From Zygnema cylindricum (Eukaryota > Streptophyta > Zygnematophyceae > Zygnematales > Zygnemataceae): a DNA stretch of 52,038 bases. Below, in pieces: positions 31,429 through 41,588 of the stretch. The DNA is taken from NCBI GenBank assembly GCA_037447655.1, contig JBBHKE010001713.1, positions 125,085-177,122 of the forward strand, in the 5' to 3' direction. The notes beneath the pieces are model-generated. The model saw only the letters and a program-made list of their open reading frames with translations, was not told where the DNA came from and did not search any database. The position numbers were made by a program, and so were the translations under genes. The first letter of the stretch is position 1, and every line of letters starts with the position of its first letter.

Positions 31429-33243
31429 CTCCCCTTATTTTCTATTCTAATTTCAGTTTCTCTTTTAAACCACACTTTTCTCTACAGTATTTTAACTTGG
31501 GTGATGGCACAGGTTTTGTCATCATATCAGCCACCATTTCCCCATCACCCCTATACACCAGATTCACAATTTTGTTTTCAACTTTTTCCCTCACAAAACT
31601 TAATCTTATATCCATATGCTTAGCCTTGAAATGATGTTTTGGATTGGCTGCGATTGCAGTTGCAGCTTGATTATCACAAAATACTTCATGCACTCCTTTC
31701 TTCATATACCCCAGTTCTTGCAATAAAAACTTGACCCACATCAGCTCTTTCACTGCAGAACAGCGGGCCATGTAATCAGCCTCCATGGTGGACTAAGCAA
31801 CCACCTTTTGTTGCTTGCTACTCCAGCAGCAAGCACCTTCCCCCACATACAACACATACCCAGAAGTGCATCTTCTCATAGGTGCATCCCCATTACTGGC
31901 ATCACTCCAAGTAGTGATGTAAGTGTGCTCCCCTCCGAAGTGCAACCATTAATCTTTGGTTCCTACCAAGTATCTCATGACTCTCTTTGCTGCCTCCCAG
32001 TCTTCCTTTCTAGGATCATTAGGACTCCTACTGAGGACTCCAACTGCTGCTGCTATGTCGGGTCTAGTACAATTCATAAAGTAAATCAAGCTTCCTACAA
32101 CCTGTCTGTACGCAATAGATTTCATAAACTGTCTCTCTTCTACACTCATCTGATCATCTAGTATCATCACTCCTCCTTCTACACTCCATCACTTTACTTT
32201 CTTCAAGTCCATGGGAGTGGTAGAAGTGTTTGCCTTTTCCATCTGAAATTTCTCAAGCATATTTTCGATAGCTTTTTTTTGAGTAAGTCTGAATATCCTC
32301 TTCCCCCTATCTCCTTCCATTTGAATTCCCAAAAGATATTTAGCCTCCCCTAAATCCTTCATGTCAAATCTGCTCCTGAGATCGTTCTTTAACTTATTGA
32401 TCTTTTCCATAGACTTAATAACACCAGCAAATCATCCACATAAATTGCAATAAAAATCACACCATTCTCATCCTCAAACATATAAATAGAATGGTCAAAA
32501 CTGATCCAAATATATCCCAGATCGATGAGAAACTCATCTAGTTTCTTATTCCATTGTCTAAGAGTCTACTTTAGTCCATATAACGACTTTATGAGCCGAC
32601 AAACTTTGCTCTCCTCTCTTTCCTCAACAAAACCCTTTCGCTGCCGCATGAAGATTTCTTCCTTTAGTTCACCGTTGAGGAAGGCAGTCTTGATATCGAT
32701 CTGGTAAATTTCCATGTTTTCCGCTGCTAGTAGACTAAGGAGAATCCTTACCGATGAGAACCGAAGCACAGGAGCAAAAGTCTCCTCATAATCTATCCCT
32801 TTTTTTTGGGTGAACCCCTTTGCTACCAACCGAGCCTTATATCTCCCAATTGTATTATCTGGGTTCAGCTTTAGTTTATATACCTATTTGCACCCGATAG
32901 GTTTTTTGTCTGGAGGACAGTCCACTAGCTCCCTAGTATTCGCTTCCATGATGGAAGCCATCTCATCATTTATGGCTTTGACCCATCGGTCTTTCTCCGG
33001 ACTGTCCATTGCATCCGAGTATGACTGAGGCTCATCTAGGTGAGATAGCTTTGTTACCTTGTGAGCAGCCTGTTTTTCTTGTAGCCTTTTGCTGCTCCTC
33101 GGTCCACCCTGGTAGTCCGAAGCTGGAGTGGAGGGAAGTCTTAGATTCCTCTGAAATGTTTTATCAGCTCCCCTATCCATAAAAACCGGTTTTGGCTCCT
33201 CTTCCTCTCACTCCTCAGAGTGTGTAGAAATATGAGGAGATTC
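31429..33243 (-). pseudogene. E3 reverse transcriptase and RNase H, broken
   Basis: Linker [13 protein letters not shown] (32884-33180), polymerase N-part with [11 protein letters not shown] and [11 protein letters not shown] (32566-32829), IYVDDLLVL readable near 32430 after a frameshift, YLLGIQMEGDRGK (32189-32410), MNCTRPDIAAAVGVLSR (31949-32170), and RNase H MEADYMARCSAVKEL to VREKVENKI (31442-31786). A TAG at 31793-31795 replaces the Gln before STM, as in E2. Frames break at least five times. Confidence 0.82.
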
Positions 33244-34046
33244 TCATGTATCTCCCCCATCTTCGATCTCCCCTGAATATGCAATCACATTCTCACTTGT
33301 GTCCATTCTGGGAAGATCTAAGTCATCCTCACTCTCAGACTCAAAACTGATTCTGATTTTCTTGGTGTATTTAAAGGGATCAAATGAGTTCCTTTCATCC
33401 ATGACAACTACGTGCTTTACCAGAATGATATCTTGTTTAGCCAAGTCATAGACTCTATATCCCTTGACATCCTCATCGTATACCACAAAAAATCTCGGTT
33501 TTCCTTTAGCATCTAGTTTCCAATTTTTCTTATCTGTGTCAAGACTGTAAACTTGACTACCGAATACTTTCAAGTGAGAAATATCCGGTTTCCTTCGAAC
33601 CCATCTCTCATAAGGTGTCATTGTTTTGACGGTTGTAGTGAGGACTTTGTTCTTAATATAGTTAGCACATTTCATGGCTTCTACCCAAAACCTTCTTGCT
33701 ATTTTCTTATCTCCCAACATACTACATACACTATCTCCCAAAGTCCGGTTCAACCTCTCAATTACCCCATTTTGCTGTGGATTATTCAGTACAATTTTCT
33801 GATGCTGAACTCCCTCATCTCTCAAGTATTCTTCAAACTGGTTAGAGGTATACTCTCCCCTATTATCACTTCTTATTCTCTTAATGGGGGTTCCGTGCAA
33901 CTTTTCACTCCAAGCTTGGTATTCTTTGAACTTCTTTGGTGTTTCCGACTTTGTTTTCAAGAAGTAGACTCTAGAATATGTGGACTAATCATCAGTAATT
34001 GTCAGCATATACCTCTTCCCAACAACCGAAAGGACTCTTGCTGGTC
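33244..34046 (-). pseudogene. E3 integrase core and C-terminus
   Basis: The 238-codon frame 33244-33960 contains the second catalytic Asp in RSDNRGEYTSNQFE (Gly to Arg next to it), the Glu in NGVIERLNRTL, and the C-terminal VFGSQVYSLDTDKKNWK and DEDVKGYRVYDL segments, running into the acidic linker. The first catalytic Asp lies to the right near 34050, out of frame. Confidence 0.82.
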
Positions 34047-34047
34047 C

Positions 34048-34499
34048 TCAGATATGTGTGTGAACCAAATCTAGTACTTTCTCACCTCTATATGTGGCAG
34101 TTTTGGGAAAGGGAAGGCTATGAGCCTTACCTTGGGCACAACCACTACAATCATCCATCATTTCATTATCCTTCAACTGAATGCCTTTGACCACACCGCG
34201 CTTCTTCATTTCCCTCAGCTTATCAAAATGCACATGCCCCAACCGCTTATGCCAGATCATCAAGCTCGGGACAAACTATAGTAAGCACTCTTCTTTTCAT
34301 TACTCAGGTTAAGCCTAAACATTCCATGGCTACCCTTATCTGTTGTGAAGTATACATTTTCTCCGTACTTAGCTGTAAAGACTCCGTTTCTAGTGAAGGT
34401 ATTAAAATCCTTGTCATCTAATACACAAGTAGACACAAGATTTTAACTCAGCTGAGGAATGTAGAGCACATCTAAGAAGGTGAGTATAGATGTCTTACC
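34048..34499 (-). pseudogene. E3 pre-integrase region
   Basis: Frame 34048-34263 holds MMIWHKRLGHVHFDKL with the zinc-binding His pair and CSGCAQGK with the Cys pair, ending HTHI where HTDI is expected, so the first catalytic Asp is lost. To the right, broken frames cover the protease end and VLDDKDFN region. Confidence 0.75.
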
Positions 34500-35792
34500 C
34501 TACACTACGACTTTCGAATCTACCAATCCCACTAGATCAGTGGTAACTATTCTCCCATCCCCATACTCTATTTCTACCATGGAGATCTTTCTTAACTTAG
34601 TGAAGAGGTGCTTGTTACGACACATATGCATGGATGCACGTGAGTCGATGATCCATCCCTCCTCTGGAGCTTCGCGAATGGCTCCAAAAGCACACTTCTG
34701 TTTTCGAGGGATCTCTTTCTCCTCTAGATTCTCACCAAGAAGGAGCTCCCCATCCTCCTCCTCAGAGGACTCATCCTCCTCCGTCCTTCCTTTCACTCGT
34801 GTGACCAAAAGTGCCTTCTTCTTCCCTTTGGAAGAACCCCCTCCACGGTTTTCTTGGAGCCTCAGTTGCAAGAGCTTGATGCAATCAGCTATGAAGTGTC
34901 CTGGCTTTTTGCAGAAATGGCAAAGACCCTTTGGAGCCCTCAGTTCTTCAGATTGGTATTTCTCCCCTTTGAAACAGTTATACGGCTTTTTCGGATCCTT
35001 CCTCCACCGGTCCGTTGTGGCAGCTAGAGCTTGAACGCTCTTTCCTCCCCTACGGATCTCCATAGTGTTCTCCTACACGAGTATCATTCGGACCACGGTG
35101 TTCCACTTCCAGGAACTATCATCCATTTCTTGTACTCGGTACACTATATTTTCATACTGATCAGGCAACTTCATGATGAGGGTGTTAACTTTCATCTTCG
35201 TAGTGCTTGTCCATCCGGCACTTTCCATCTCCATGTACAGACAAGAGAGATCATTAGAGTAATCGAACATCTTCCCTCCTTTGTAAGTATAACTCCCCAA
35301 CCTTTGCTGCACCAGCTGAATCTCCTGAATGGTACCAACTTTATAGATCTCGACTAAAGTCATCCACAGCTCTTCGGCCTTGAAGATGTGAAGATGACAG
35401 GTGGCCAAGGCTTGAGTAAGGTGCCTTAGAATGAAATGCCTGGTTACTCCCACATTTGAATATCATTTTCCTCGGTCTTCAGAGCCACCGCTCCGGGTGC
35501 CGTGGAAATGGGAGTAAGAGGTGTCTCCTTTCCTTTCCTTTTTTTGGACACAGTGTTGTCCCCATCGTCTGTCTTCTCCGTTGGAGCAGATATTGCTGCA
35601 TAAAACCTCACTTCATCAAACCTTGGTGGAGTCCCCTGAGATGGTCGTTTAACTCGTCCACTAACGATACCCCAGTATTGTTTTTTCACACAATGCCCTT
35701 GTCATCATGGCTTCCTAGTAGATGAACCCAGATCCGTTGAAGACGGGCACCCTAGAAGGTGGGCCCATAACTTGCAATTCTGTGTCCCCCTT
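34500..35792 (-). pseudogene. E3 gag and protease start, broken
   Basis: 34500-35063 has the CCHC knuckle CHFCKKPGHFIADC (ligands intact) and a protease site mutated to DSRAS. 35073-35453 has FILRHLTQALAT, FKAEELWMTLVEIY and LIMKLPDQYENIV. 35444-35689 has the first part (KKQYWGIVSGRVKRP). The usual start ATG inside the LTR reads AAG, so initiation is lost. Frameshifts separate the three pieces. Confidence 0.8.
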
Positions 35793-36763
35793 TGGATCAC
35801 TTAATTCAAGAAGCCTCTAGATAGCTTTTGGCTAGCCCTCTTTCAACTTGGTCACTACCACCTTAGCAGACTAATAGTTAATCTAGCTATACCCCTGTGC
35901 ATTTTGGACTCCCTTGAGTCCACAGAAAAAGGAATCACTAAAAATGCCCAACCAAGCAATTAGTTATCAAGTGGCAAAGATGCCAATATTTATACAAGCT
36001 TGTTGGGAGAGAGGCGGCTACCTCCTCAATCCTCTAAGTTTTAAACTCCTCACACAACCCCTATCTACTGATGTACGAACCAATCAGAAGATTGTACAGT
36101 ACATAAAGGTACTAGGGCCGATGTACTTTCTGTACAGCCTGTGTACGACAAGGCCATGGAGTGGATGTTTGTCTCCTTGAGACTTCTCCTCGTGCTCCTA
36201 TGGATTCCTGCTTCCCAATAATATCTTGCCACGTGTTAACAGGTCTTGTCACTTGTGAAAACCGCCAAGGCGGCTATTTCGGGATCGCGGCGATAATGCG
36301 GACCGTCGGATCCAAACGGACTTTTAATGTTCGCCGTCCAAAATAACAAATGTCCGGTTCATTTGTTTCATAAGCACTAAAACTCAACTAGTTTCTATGT
36401 TCTTAATTTACTATTCCGTTGAACGAATTAATAATCTTGCTAATGTTTAAATGGCTATCAATCACTATGTATCCTAACGGACTACTACGACAGACCGGTG
36501 ATAGCTGACGGCTACGCCTCGCTCTGCCGGTCAGAGGTTCTAGTCCTGTCGCACTCAACATTGAGAGTGACTTAGGCGACTCTTTAAAGTTGCCTAAGGA
36601 GCTAAGGCAGCCATGGCTCCACCGTCCCCTCTCTCCTTCGATTACTACAACAAGTATGGGGGCTAGAGAGAAAAGGTGGAGCAGCCTGCCTTTGCTTTTT
36701 CTTTTAGTCATATTTCCTAATTAAGACCTAGAAAAAACCTTCCCTAAATCAGAGATTTCAACA
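35773..36763 (-). repeat. E3 5' LTR
   Basis: 991 bp, TGCAATTC..TTTCAACA on the plus strand. The primer site in sense reads AGTTATGGGCCCACC (first base changed). The antisense tRNA-like module at about 36490-36560 has lost its T-run. G-box near 36228. Confidence 0.88.
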
Positions 36764-37697
36764 CTACCTTCCCTCGGACAAATCTTCTAGTCCCGTACAC
36801 AGAACCTGTGGATCAGTTGGTTCAGATCGCCTGAGCCCTCTCTGGGCAATCACGAGGTGGTGTAGGAGCTGGTTTCTCGGTTGATGCAGACACAGGAGTT
36901 GGGGACGTCTCCTCTTTCGGAACAAGTGCGAATCTCCCCTTGCTTTTACAGTTGTCAAACCTCTTTCCCCTCAATGGATCTTGTGCTTCCCTTTCGATAC
37001 CCCATTCTCCTCTATGAGGGCGCGAAGAGGTACGCCCCCGAGAGGGTCTGCTGGCTGCGGTGTCCTAAGAGGAAGATGGAGGAGGGCGAGAATAGCGAGC
37101 TCTCCGTGACCGCTCTTGCACTGAATGTGAAGAGCTGCTCTCCAAAGAACTGCTCAAAATCTCCACCACCCCTCCCACAGGTCTAACCACTCTGACTCAA
37201 TCTGTCTGAGCCACTCTTTGCACCAAATTCTTCTTCACCTTGAGCTCATGGAGGTTCTGAAGGGTAAGGAGTTCCTTAGGACCAGGGCGACGTGGATCCG
37301 TCAAAACCGGAAGGTCAATCTGGATCTCGCCCCGAGGAATCTTAGATCTAGTGTGAAGCTCGACCTCCAGAAGAGGATCCAAATGGGGCTAACTCTGCGC
37401 TTGCCGCTTGGGCTGGGCCCTAGAAGACACTCGGTTCCTTTCTTGGGCCTGAGCTCGGGCTTCCCTCCTTTCCTCAACATAGGCCTTGGCGGCCTCCGCC
37501 AAAGAAGGGTAATGTTCGGGGGTTTGGCCGAGAGGAAGAGAAGGAGAAGAAGCACCAACTGGTTCCTTGATCGGAGAATCAAATACGGACTCTATGGGTA
37601 CGGAATCCTCTGACATCTGAGACTTTCCCTCCTTGACGGTTCTCTCCTGCCGACCCTGCTCTCCAGATCCATTATTCGGAGTCTCTCCTCCCCCCAT
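36764..37697 (-). pseudogene. Pro/Ser-rich protein of unknown function, N-terminal part (split by E3)
   Basis: It starts with ATG at 37697: MGGGETPNNGSGEQGRQE, then a charged segment SLAEAAKAYVEERREARAQ and a stop at 37389. The frame then continues as PHLDPLLEVELHTRSKIPRG, a basic helical stretch and Ser-rich blocks down to E3, with a few more stops. Removing E3 (and E2 within it) brings it next to 24638, where the same style of sequence continues on the same strand. A total of roughly 800 codons or more is implied. No family recognised; retroelement ORF or host gene both possible. Confidence 0.45.
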
Positions 37698-37983
37698 GAT
37701 GACAAAGGTAACGAGAGAAAGAGAAATTAATGTAACTAGAGCTCCCTTCCAAAAAGAGAGCTTCCAAAGTCAAAGCTTCTATCCCCTCTTATCCGAGCAG
37801 ACAGGTGGCTTTTCAGTACTGTGCTTTGTCTACGGGAAGTCTATTCCACATGTTACCTCAAAACCCACATCAAAACAGGGGGTTTCAGTTTACTCCGAAA
37901 CGGTCACTCCAAAGCAACGAGAACTCCAGACGAAGACACAAATGCACTACCACGTAGATATATATAAATAAGTATGATTGGCT
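37698..37983. other. Leader between the Pro/Ser-rich frame and the TRIM
   Basis: No coding signal. An AT-rich TATATATAAATA stretch at about 37958-37969 could be a TATA-type element. If this is the promoter side of the minus-strand frame, the leader is about 250 nt. Confidence 0.35.
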
Positions 37984-38212
37984 TGTTAGATTGGCACGTG
38001 AAGCCGGTCCAATACGGGGTAGAATATAGAAATATCCATACTCGAGCCGCCCGTAATAAATGGGTACGGACCCGCCAGTCTCAACATCGAGCTGGTGGCA
38101 CAGTGGTAGTGCGTTCGCAGCTGAAGTGAAAGGTCCCAGGTTCGAACCCTGGCCGGCTCAATTTTCCCAAGTGTGGGACATGCCAAATCCCAGATTTCTA
38201 GGAAATCTAACA
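37984..38212 (+). repeat. TRIM 5' LTR
   Basis: 229 bp with 9 bp inverted ends TGTTAGATT/AATCTAACA, a CACGTG G-box at 37995-38000, and a 72 nt tRNA-like sequence at 38089-38160 followed by TTTT. Confidence 0.92.
38089..38160 (+). tRNA. tRNA-like sequence in TRIM 5' LTR (anticodon loop reads CTG)
   Basis: The 72 nt fold as a full cloverleaf: acceptor GAGCTGG/CCGGCTC (one G-U), D-stem GCAC/GTGC with loop AGTGGTA, anticodon stem TTCGC/GTGAA (one G-U) with loop AGCTGAA, five-base variable loop, T-arm CCAGG-TTCGAAC-CCTGG, then discriminator A. The A box TGGCACAGTGG fits the Pol III consensus exactly, and the B box GGTTCGAACCC nearly. TTTT follows at 38162-38165. Position 33 is G rather than the near-universal U, so decoding is unlikely; I read it as a tRNA mimic or Pol III promoter rather than a working tRNA. 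Confidence 0.7.
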
Positions 38213-38225
38213 TGGTATCGGAGCC
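38213..38225 (+). promoter_or_regulatory. TRIM primer binding site (3' end of initiator tRNA-Met)
   Basis: TGGTATCGGAGCC directly follows the LTR. It matches the standard plant site TGGTATCAGAGC with one change. Confidence 0.88.
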
Positions 38226-38260
38226 AGCGGGATCGCGGATGATTTGACCGGCTTTCCCGT

Positions 38261-38269
38261 GAGGGGGGG
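38261..38269 (+). promoter_or_regulatory. TRIM polypurine tract
   Basis: GAGGGGGGG directly precedes the 3' LTR, the expected plus-strand primer. Confidence 0.85.
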
Positions 38270-38498
38270 TGTTGGATTGGCACGTGAAGCCGGTGCAATA
38301 CGAGGTAGAATATGGAAATATCCATACTCGAGCCGCCCGTAATAAATGGGTACGGACCCGCCAGTCTCAACATCGAGCTGGTGGCACAGTGGTAGTGCGT
38401 TCGCAGCTGAAGTGAAAGGTCCCAGGTTCGAACCCTGGCCGGCTCAATTTTCCCAAGTGTGGGACATGCCAAATCCCGGATTTCTAGGAAATCTAACA
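38270..38498 (+). repeat. TRIM 3' LTR
   Basis: 229 bp, five differences from the 5' LTR. It abuts, at 38499, the truncated reverse transcriptase of copia E4. Confidence 0.92.
38375..38446 (+). tRNA. tRNA-like sequence in TRIM 3' LTR
   Basis: Identical base for base to 38089-38160, with the same T4 run at 38448-38451. A transcript from here would read into the minus-strand copia E4. Confidence 0.7.
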
Positions 38499-39176
38499 CA
38501 CTTCCATGTCTTCCGCTGCTGCCAGGCTCAGAAGTATGCGGACGGAGGGAAATCTGACCACCGGGGCAAAGGTTTCCTCGTAGTCAACTCCCTCCTTTTG
38601 TGTAAATCCCTTTGCCACTAATCTGGCCTTGTAGCGCTCGATTGTGTTATCTGGGTTCAGTTTTAATTTGAAAACCCACTTACAATCGATTGGTTTTCGG
38701 TTAGGTGGACAATCCACCAGCTCCCAAGTATCGGCTGCCATAATTGAGGCCATCTCTTCATTGATGGCTGTCTTCCACCGATTTCTTTCTGGACAAGTCA
38801 TCGCCTCTCCATAAGTTTGAGGTTCATCTTGATGAGATAGTTTTGTTACCTTGTTATTAACCTGTTTTTCTTGCAGTCTTTTACTACTTCTCCTTCCCCC
38901 TTCAAAATCTGAGGCCGGAATAGATGGTTCTCGTGGATTCTTTCGAACAAACTCGGTTTCTCCCCTATCCCTTGATTCCGAATCAATTTCCACCACGTCA
39001 TCCGCTTCGGGTAGAGTTGTCACTGGAGTTTCCACAGCCGAGTCCTTTTCGGTCTGATTTGTTCCTGCAAGAGTGTCATCTTCTCTAAAACCTGGATAGT
39101 TAGGAAGCTCAAAGTCATCAGAATTTTCTGACTCAAATCTGATTTTTACTGACTTCGTATATTTGAAGGGATCCAC
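38499..39176 (-). pseudogene. E4 linker and reverse transcriptase start, truncated
   Basis: A clean frame runs [17 protein letters not shown], an acidic linker, [60 protein letters not shown], and ends AAAEDMEV at the TRIM boundary. The catalytic YVDD part is lost, so polymerase activity is impossible. Confidence 0.85.
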
Positions 39177-40500
39177 AAACTTTCCTTAATCCATAACTAC
39201 TAGATGCTTTACTAAGATTACATCTTCTCTTTTTAGATCATAAACTCTATATCCTTTAACATCTTCATCATATCCTAATAAGTATCCCGGTTTTCCTTTA
39301 GGATCTAGCTTACCGATCAGTATCTAGACTGAACACTTCACTGCCGAAAACCTTTAAATGAGATAAGTCTGGTTTCCGGCCTGTCCATCTCTCATAAGGT
39401 GTTTGATCTTTTATAGCTGAAGTAAGAACTCTATTTTTGAGGTAATTAGCACAGTTCATTGCTTCTGCCCAAAACCTTTTTCCTATCTTCTTATCCGACA
39501 ACATACTTCTAGCACTATCACTTAGTGTTCTATTTAACCTTTCATTCACCCCATTCTGTTCCGGATTTTCTGGAACTGTCTTTTGGTGTTGAACCCCATC
39601 TTCCCTCAAAAAATCCTCAAACTGGTTAGAAGAATACTCTCCACCATTGTCACTCCTTACTCTCTTCATTGGAGTTTCATGGAGTTTTTCCCTCCATACT
39701 TTATATTGTCTAAAACAGTCCTCAGCTTCTGACTTGTTTTTCAAAAAATACACCCGGGAATACCGAGACCAATCATCAGTTATAGTCATCATAAATCTCT
39801 TCCCCCCCGGTGAGGGCACTCTAGCTGGTCCCCAAATATCTGTGTGTACTAGATCTAGAAGTTTTTCTCCCTTGTAGGTGGCTGTTTTAGGAAAGGGTAA
39901 TCTGTGTGCTTTACCTTGAGCACACCCACTACAATCACTTATATCATCACTCTCACTGAACTGAATCCCTTCCACCACTCCCATCTTTTTCATCTCTCTT
40001 AACTTATCTAGATTCACATGCCCAAGCCTCTTATGCCACATCATAATATCATGAACACCCGCATAATAAAGTTTCTTCTTTTCATTACTTAAAATTAGCC
40101 TAAACATCCATTGGCTACCTTTTTCAGCCGTAAAATAAACTTCCTCCTCAAAACTAGCAGTAAGGACTCCTTTCCTAGTGCTAGTATCAAAACCTTTATC
40201 ATCTAATAGAGACGTAGAGATGAGGATTTTATTCAGCTCCGGAATAAAAAATACATTTGAGATTGTAACTATGGATGTCTTTCCTTCTACTAACACTTTT
40301 AGATCTACTGATCCTACAAGAGTAGTAGTGACTATCCTCCCATCCCCGTACTCTATCTCTACAATGGGAATCTTTCTTATCTTAGGGAACACGTGTTTAT
40401 CTTTACACATGTGCATGGATGCACCTAAATCTACAATCGAGCCTGCTTCACCTTTCAATCCACCGAAAGCATATTTTTGCTTTCGTTAAATTTCGACCTC
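39177..40500 (-). pseudogene. E4 protease and integrase, long open frame
   Basis: The 382-codon frame 39310-40458 has a protease site changed to VDLGAS (Ser to Leu), pre-integrase MMWHKRLGHV and CSGCAQGK, and an integrase core with all three acidic residues: HTDIWGP, RSDNGGEYSSNQFE and the Glu in ERLNRTL. It ends with FGSEVFSLDTDR, where a short deletion shifts the frame; 39309-39177 continues through KGYRVYDLKRED. The integrase reading frame is one of the best preserved in the window. Confidence 0.88.
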
Positions 40501-41588
40501 GTTTTTCACTTCCAACTCCTCATCCAATAGGAGTTCATCGTCCTCGTCCTCGGATTCCGCCTCATGTACCCGTGTCACAAGGGCCTTTTTCTGTCATCTC
40601 GGGGGTCCACCGGTCTACCCCTCCTTTAACAGCAGCTCGGTTAACTTAGTGCATTCAACCATAGAGTGCCCGGGTTTCTTACAAAAATGGCACAAACCCT
40701 TGGGAGTCATTGGTCCGAACTCCTCGGTCTGATTTTTCTACCCCTCCCCTCGATAATTTCCAACCTTTTTCCTGGAATCATGGTTCTTCCAATCGGTCCC
40801 AGCTGCCAAAGCTTGCCCACTCTTTCCTCCCCATTGGATCTCAATCGTATTCTCCCGAACAAGAATCATCCCTACCAATGAATTCCAAATCCACCTTAAG
40901 TCCGACAAGTCTTGCACACGGTTGATTATGTTCTCGAATTCATCGGGTAACTTCATTAGTAAACAATTAACCTTTTCCTTTTCACTATATACTTTTCCAA
41001 CACTCAATGTTCCATGAAAAGTGTAGCAAGCTCATTACAAAAGTCCAACATCTTCACCCCATTGTATACATACTCTTTAATTATATGATCAGCCAACTGT
41101 TGTTGCTGAATCGTACCACTTCGGTACATCTCTATGAGAGCCACCCAAAGATCGGATGCCCTCTCTACCTGCAAATAGGGAGATGCAACCCATTGAGTAA
41201 GTTGGTGGACAATGAAGTGTTTAGCCGCCATATTGTTGTAGTCCCAGGTATCGATATCATTTTCCTCGTTCCTCGGAATGGGTGACATGAATACCGAACC
41301 GGTTGCTATTGGTTTGACGGTCTTCTACTCTTTTCCTTTGTCCACCACCTCCCCTTCATTTGTCTCCTCTGTTGAAGATGGATTTGCATCTATAGTGAAT
41401 CTGCCTTCTGTAAACCTTGGAGGTATCCCAAAATTTGATGGATGCCTCACCTGTCCACTCACTATTCCCCAAAAACGTTTCTCACATAGATCTCGTGTCA
41501 TCATACTTTCCAAGTATATGGAGCCAACTTTATTGAATATGGGCAGCCTAGATGGTGGGCCTATAACTTGCAACTCTGAGACCTCCAT
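40501..41588 (-). pseudogene. E4 gag, broken
   Basis: ATG at 41586-41588 inside the LTR; MEVSELQVIGPPSRLP crosses the LTR end and primer site. 41325-41588 encodes FNKVGSIYLESMM and CEKRFWGIVSGQV; 41004-41288 KHFIVHQLTQWVA and ERASDLWVALIEMY; 40738-41007 LMKLPDEFENIINRV and WNSLVGMILV. The knuckle region lies at about 40690 (CHFCKKPGHSM) in another frame. Stops and shifts separate the three pieces. Confidence 0.8.

Larger units (their letters stand above)
24639..36763 (-). mobile_element. Copia retrotransposon E3 (interrupted by E2)
   Basis: Minus-strand copia read right to left: 5' LTR 35773-36763, gag, protease, integrase, reverse transcriptase, RNase H, polypurine tract, 3' LTR. The 3' LTR is cut in two by E2 (pieces 24639-24974 and 30764-31428), and together they make a full-length ~1 kb LTR. 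Many substitutions separate the E3 LTRs, more than in E2, agreeing with E3 being the older host. It sits in a Pro/Ser-rich reading frame. The flanking five bases (CCACT, CTACC) do not form a target duplication. Confidence 0.88.
37984..38498 (+). mobile_element. TRIM retrotransposon with tRNA-like LTRs (515 bp, complete)
   Basis: A terminal-repeat retrotransposon in miniature: two 229 bp LTRs (37984-38212, 38270-38498) around only 57 bp, made of a primer binding site, a spacer and a polypurine tract. Each LTR begins TGTTAGATT or TGTTGGATT and ends AATCTAACA. The LTRs differ at five positions (about 2%), none within the tRNA-like part. It codes for nothing and must borrow enzymes. Its primer site is the common type complementary to the 3' end of initiator tRNA-Met, unlike the copia copies around it. 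Left flank (TGGCT) and right flank (CACTT) do not match as a target duplication. Confidence 0.92.

Noticed and set aside
24634-36768. Target duplication for E3
   Set aside because: Flanks CCACT and CTACC do not match, so none is claimed.
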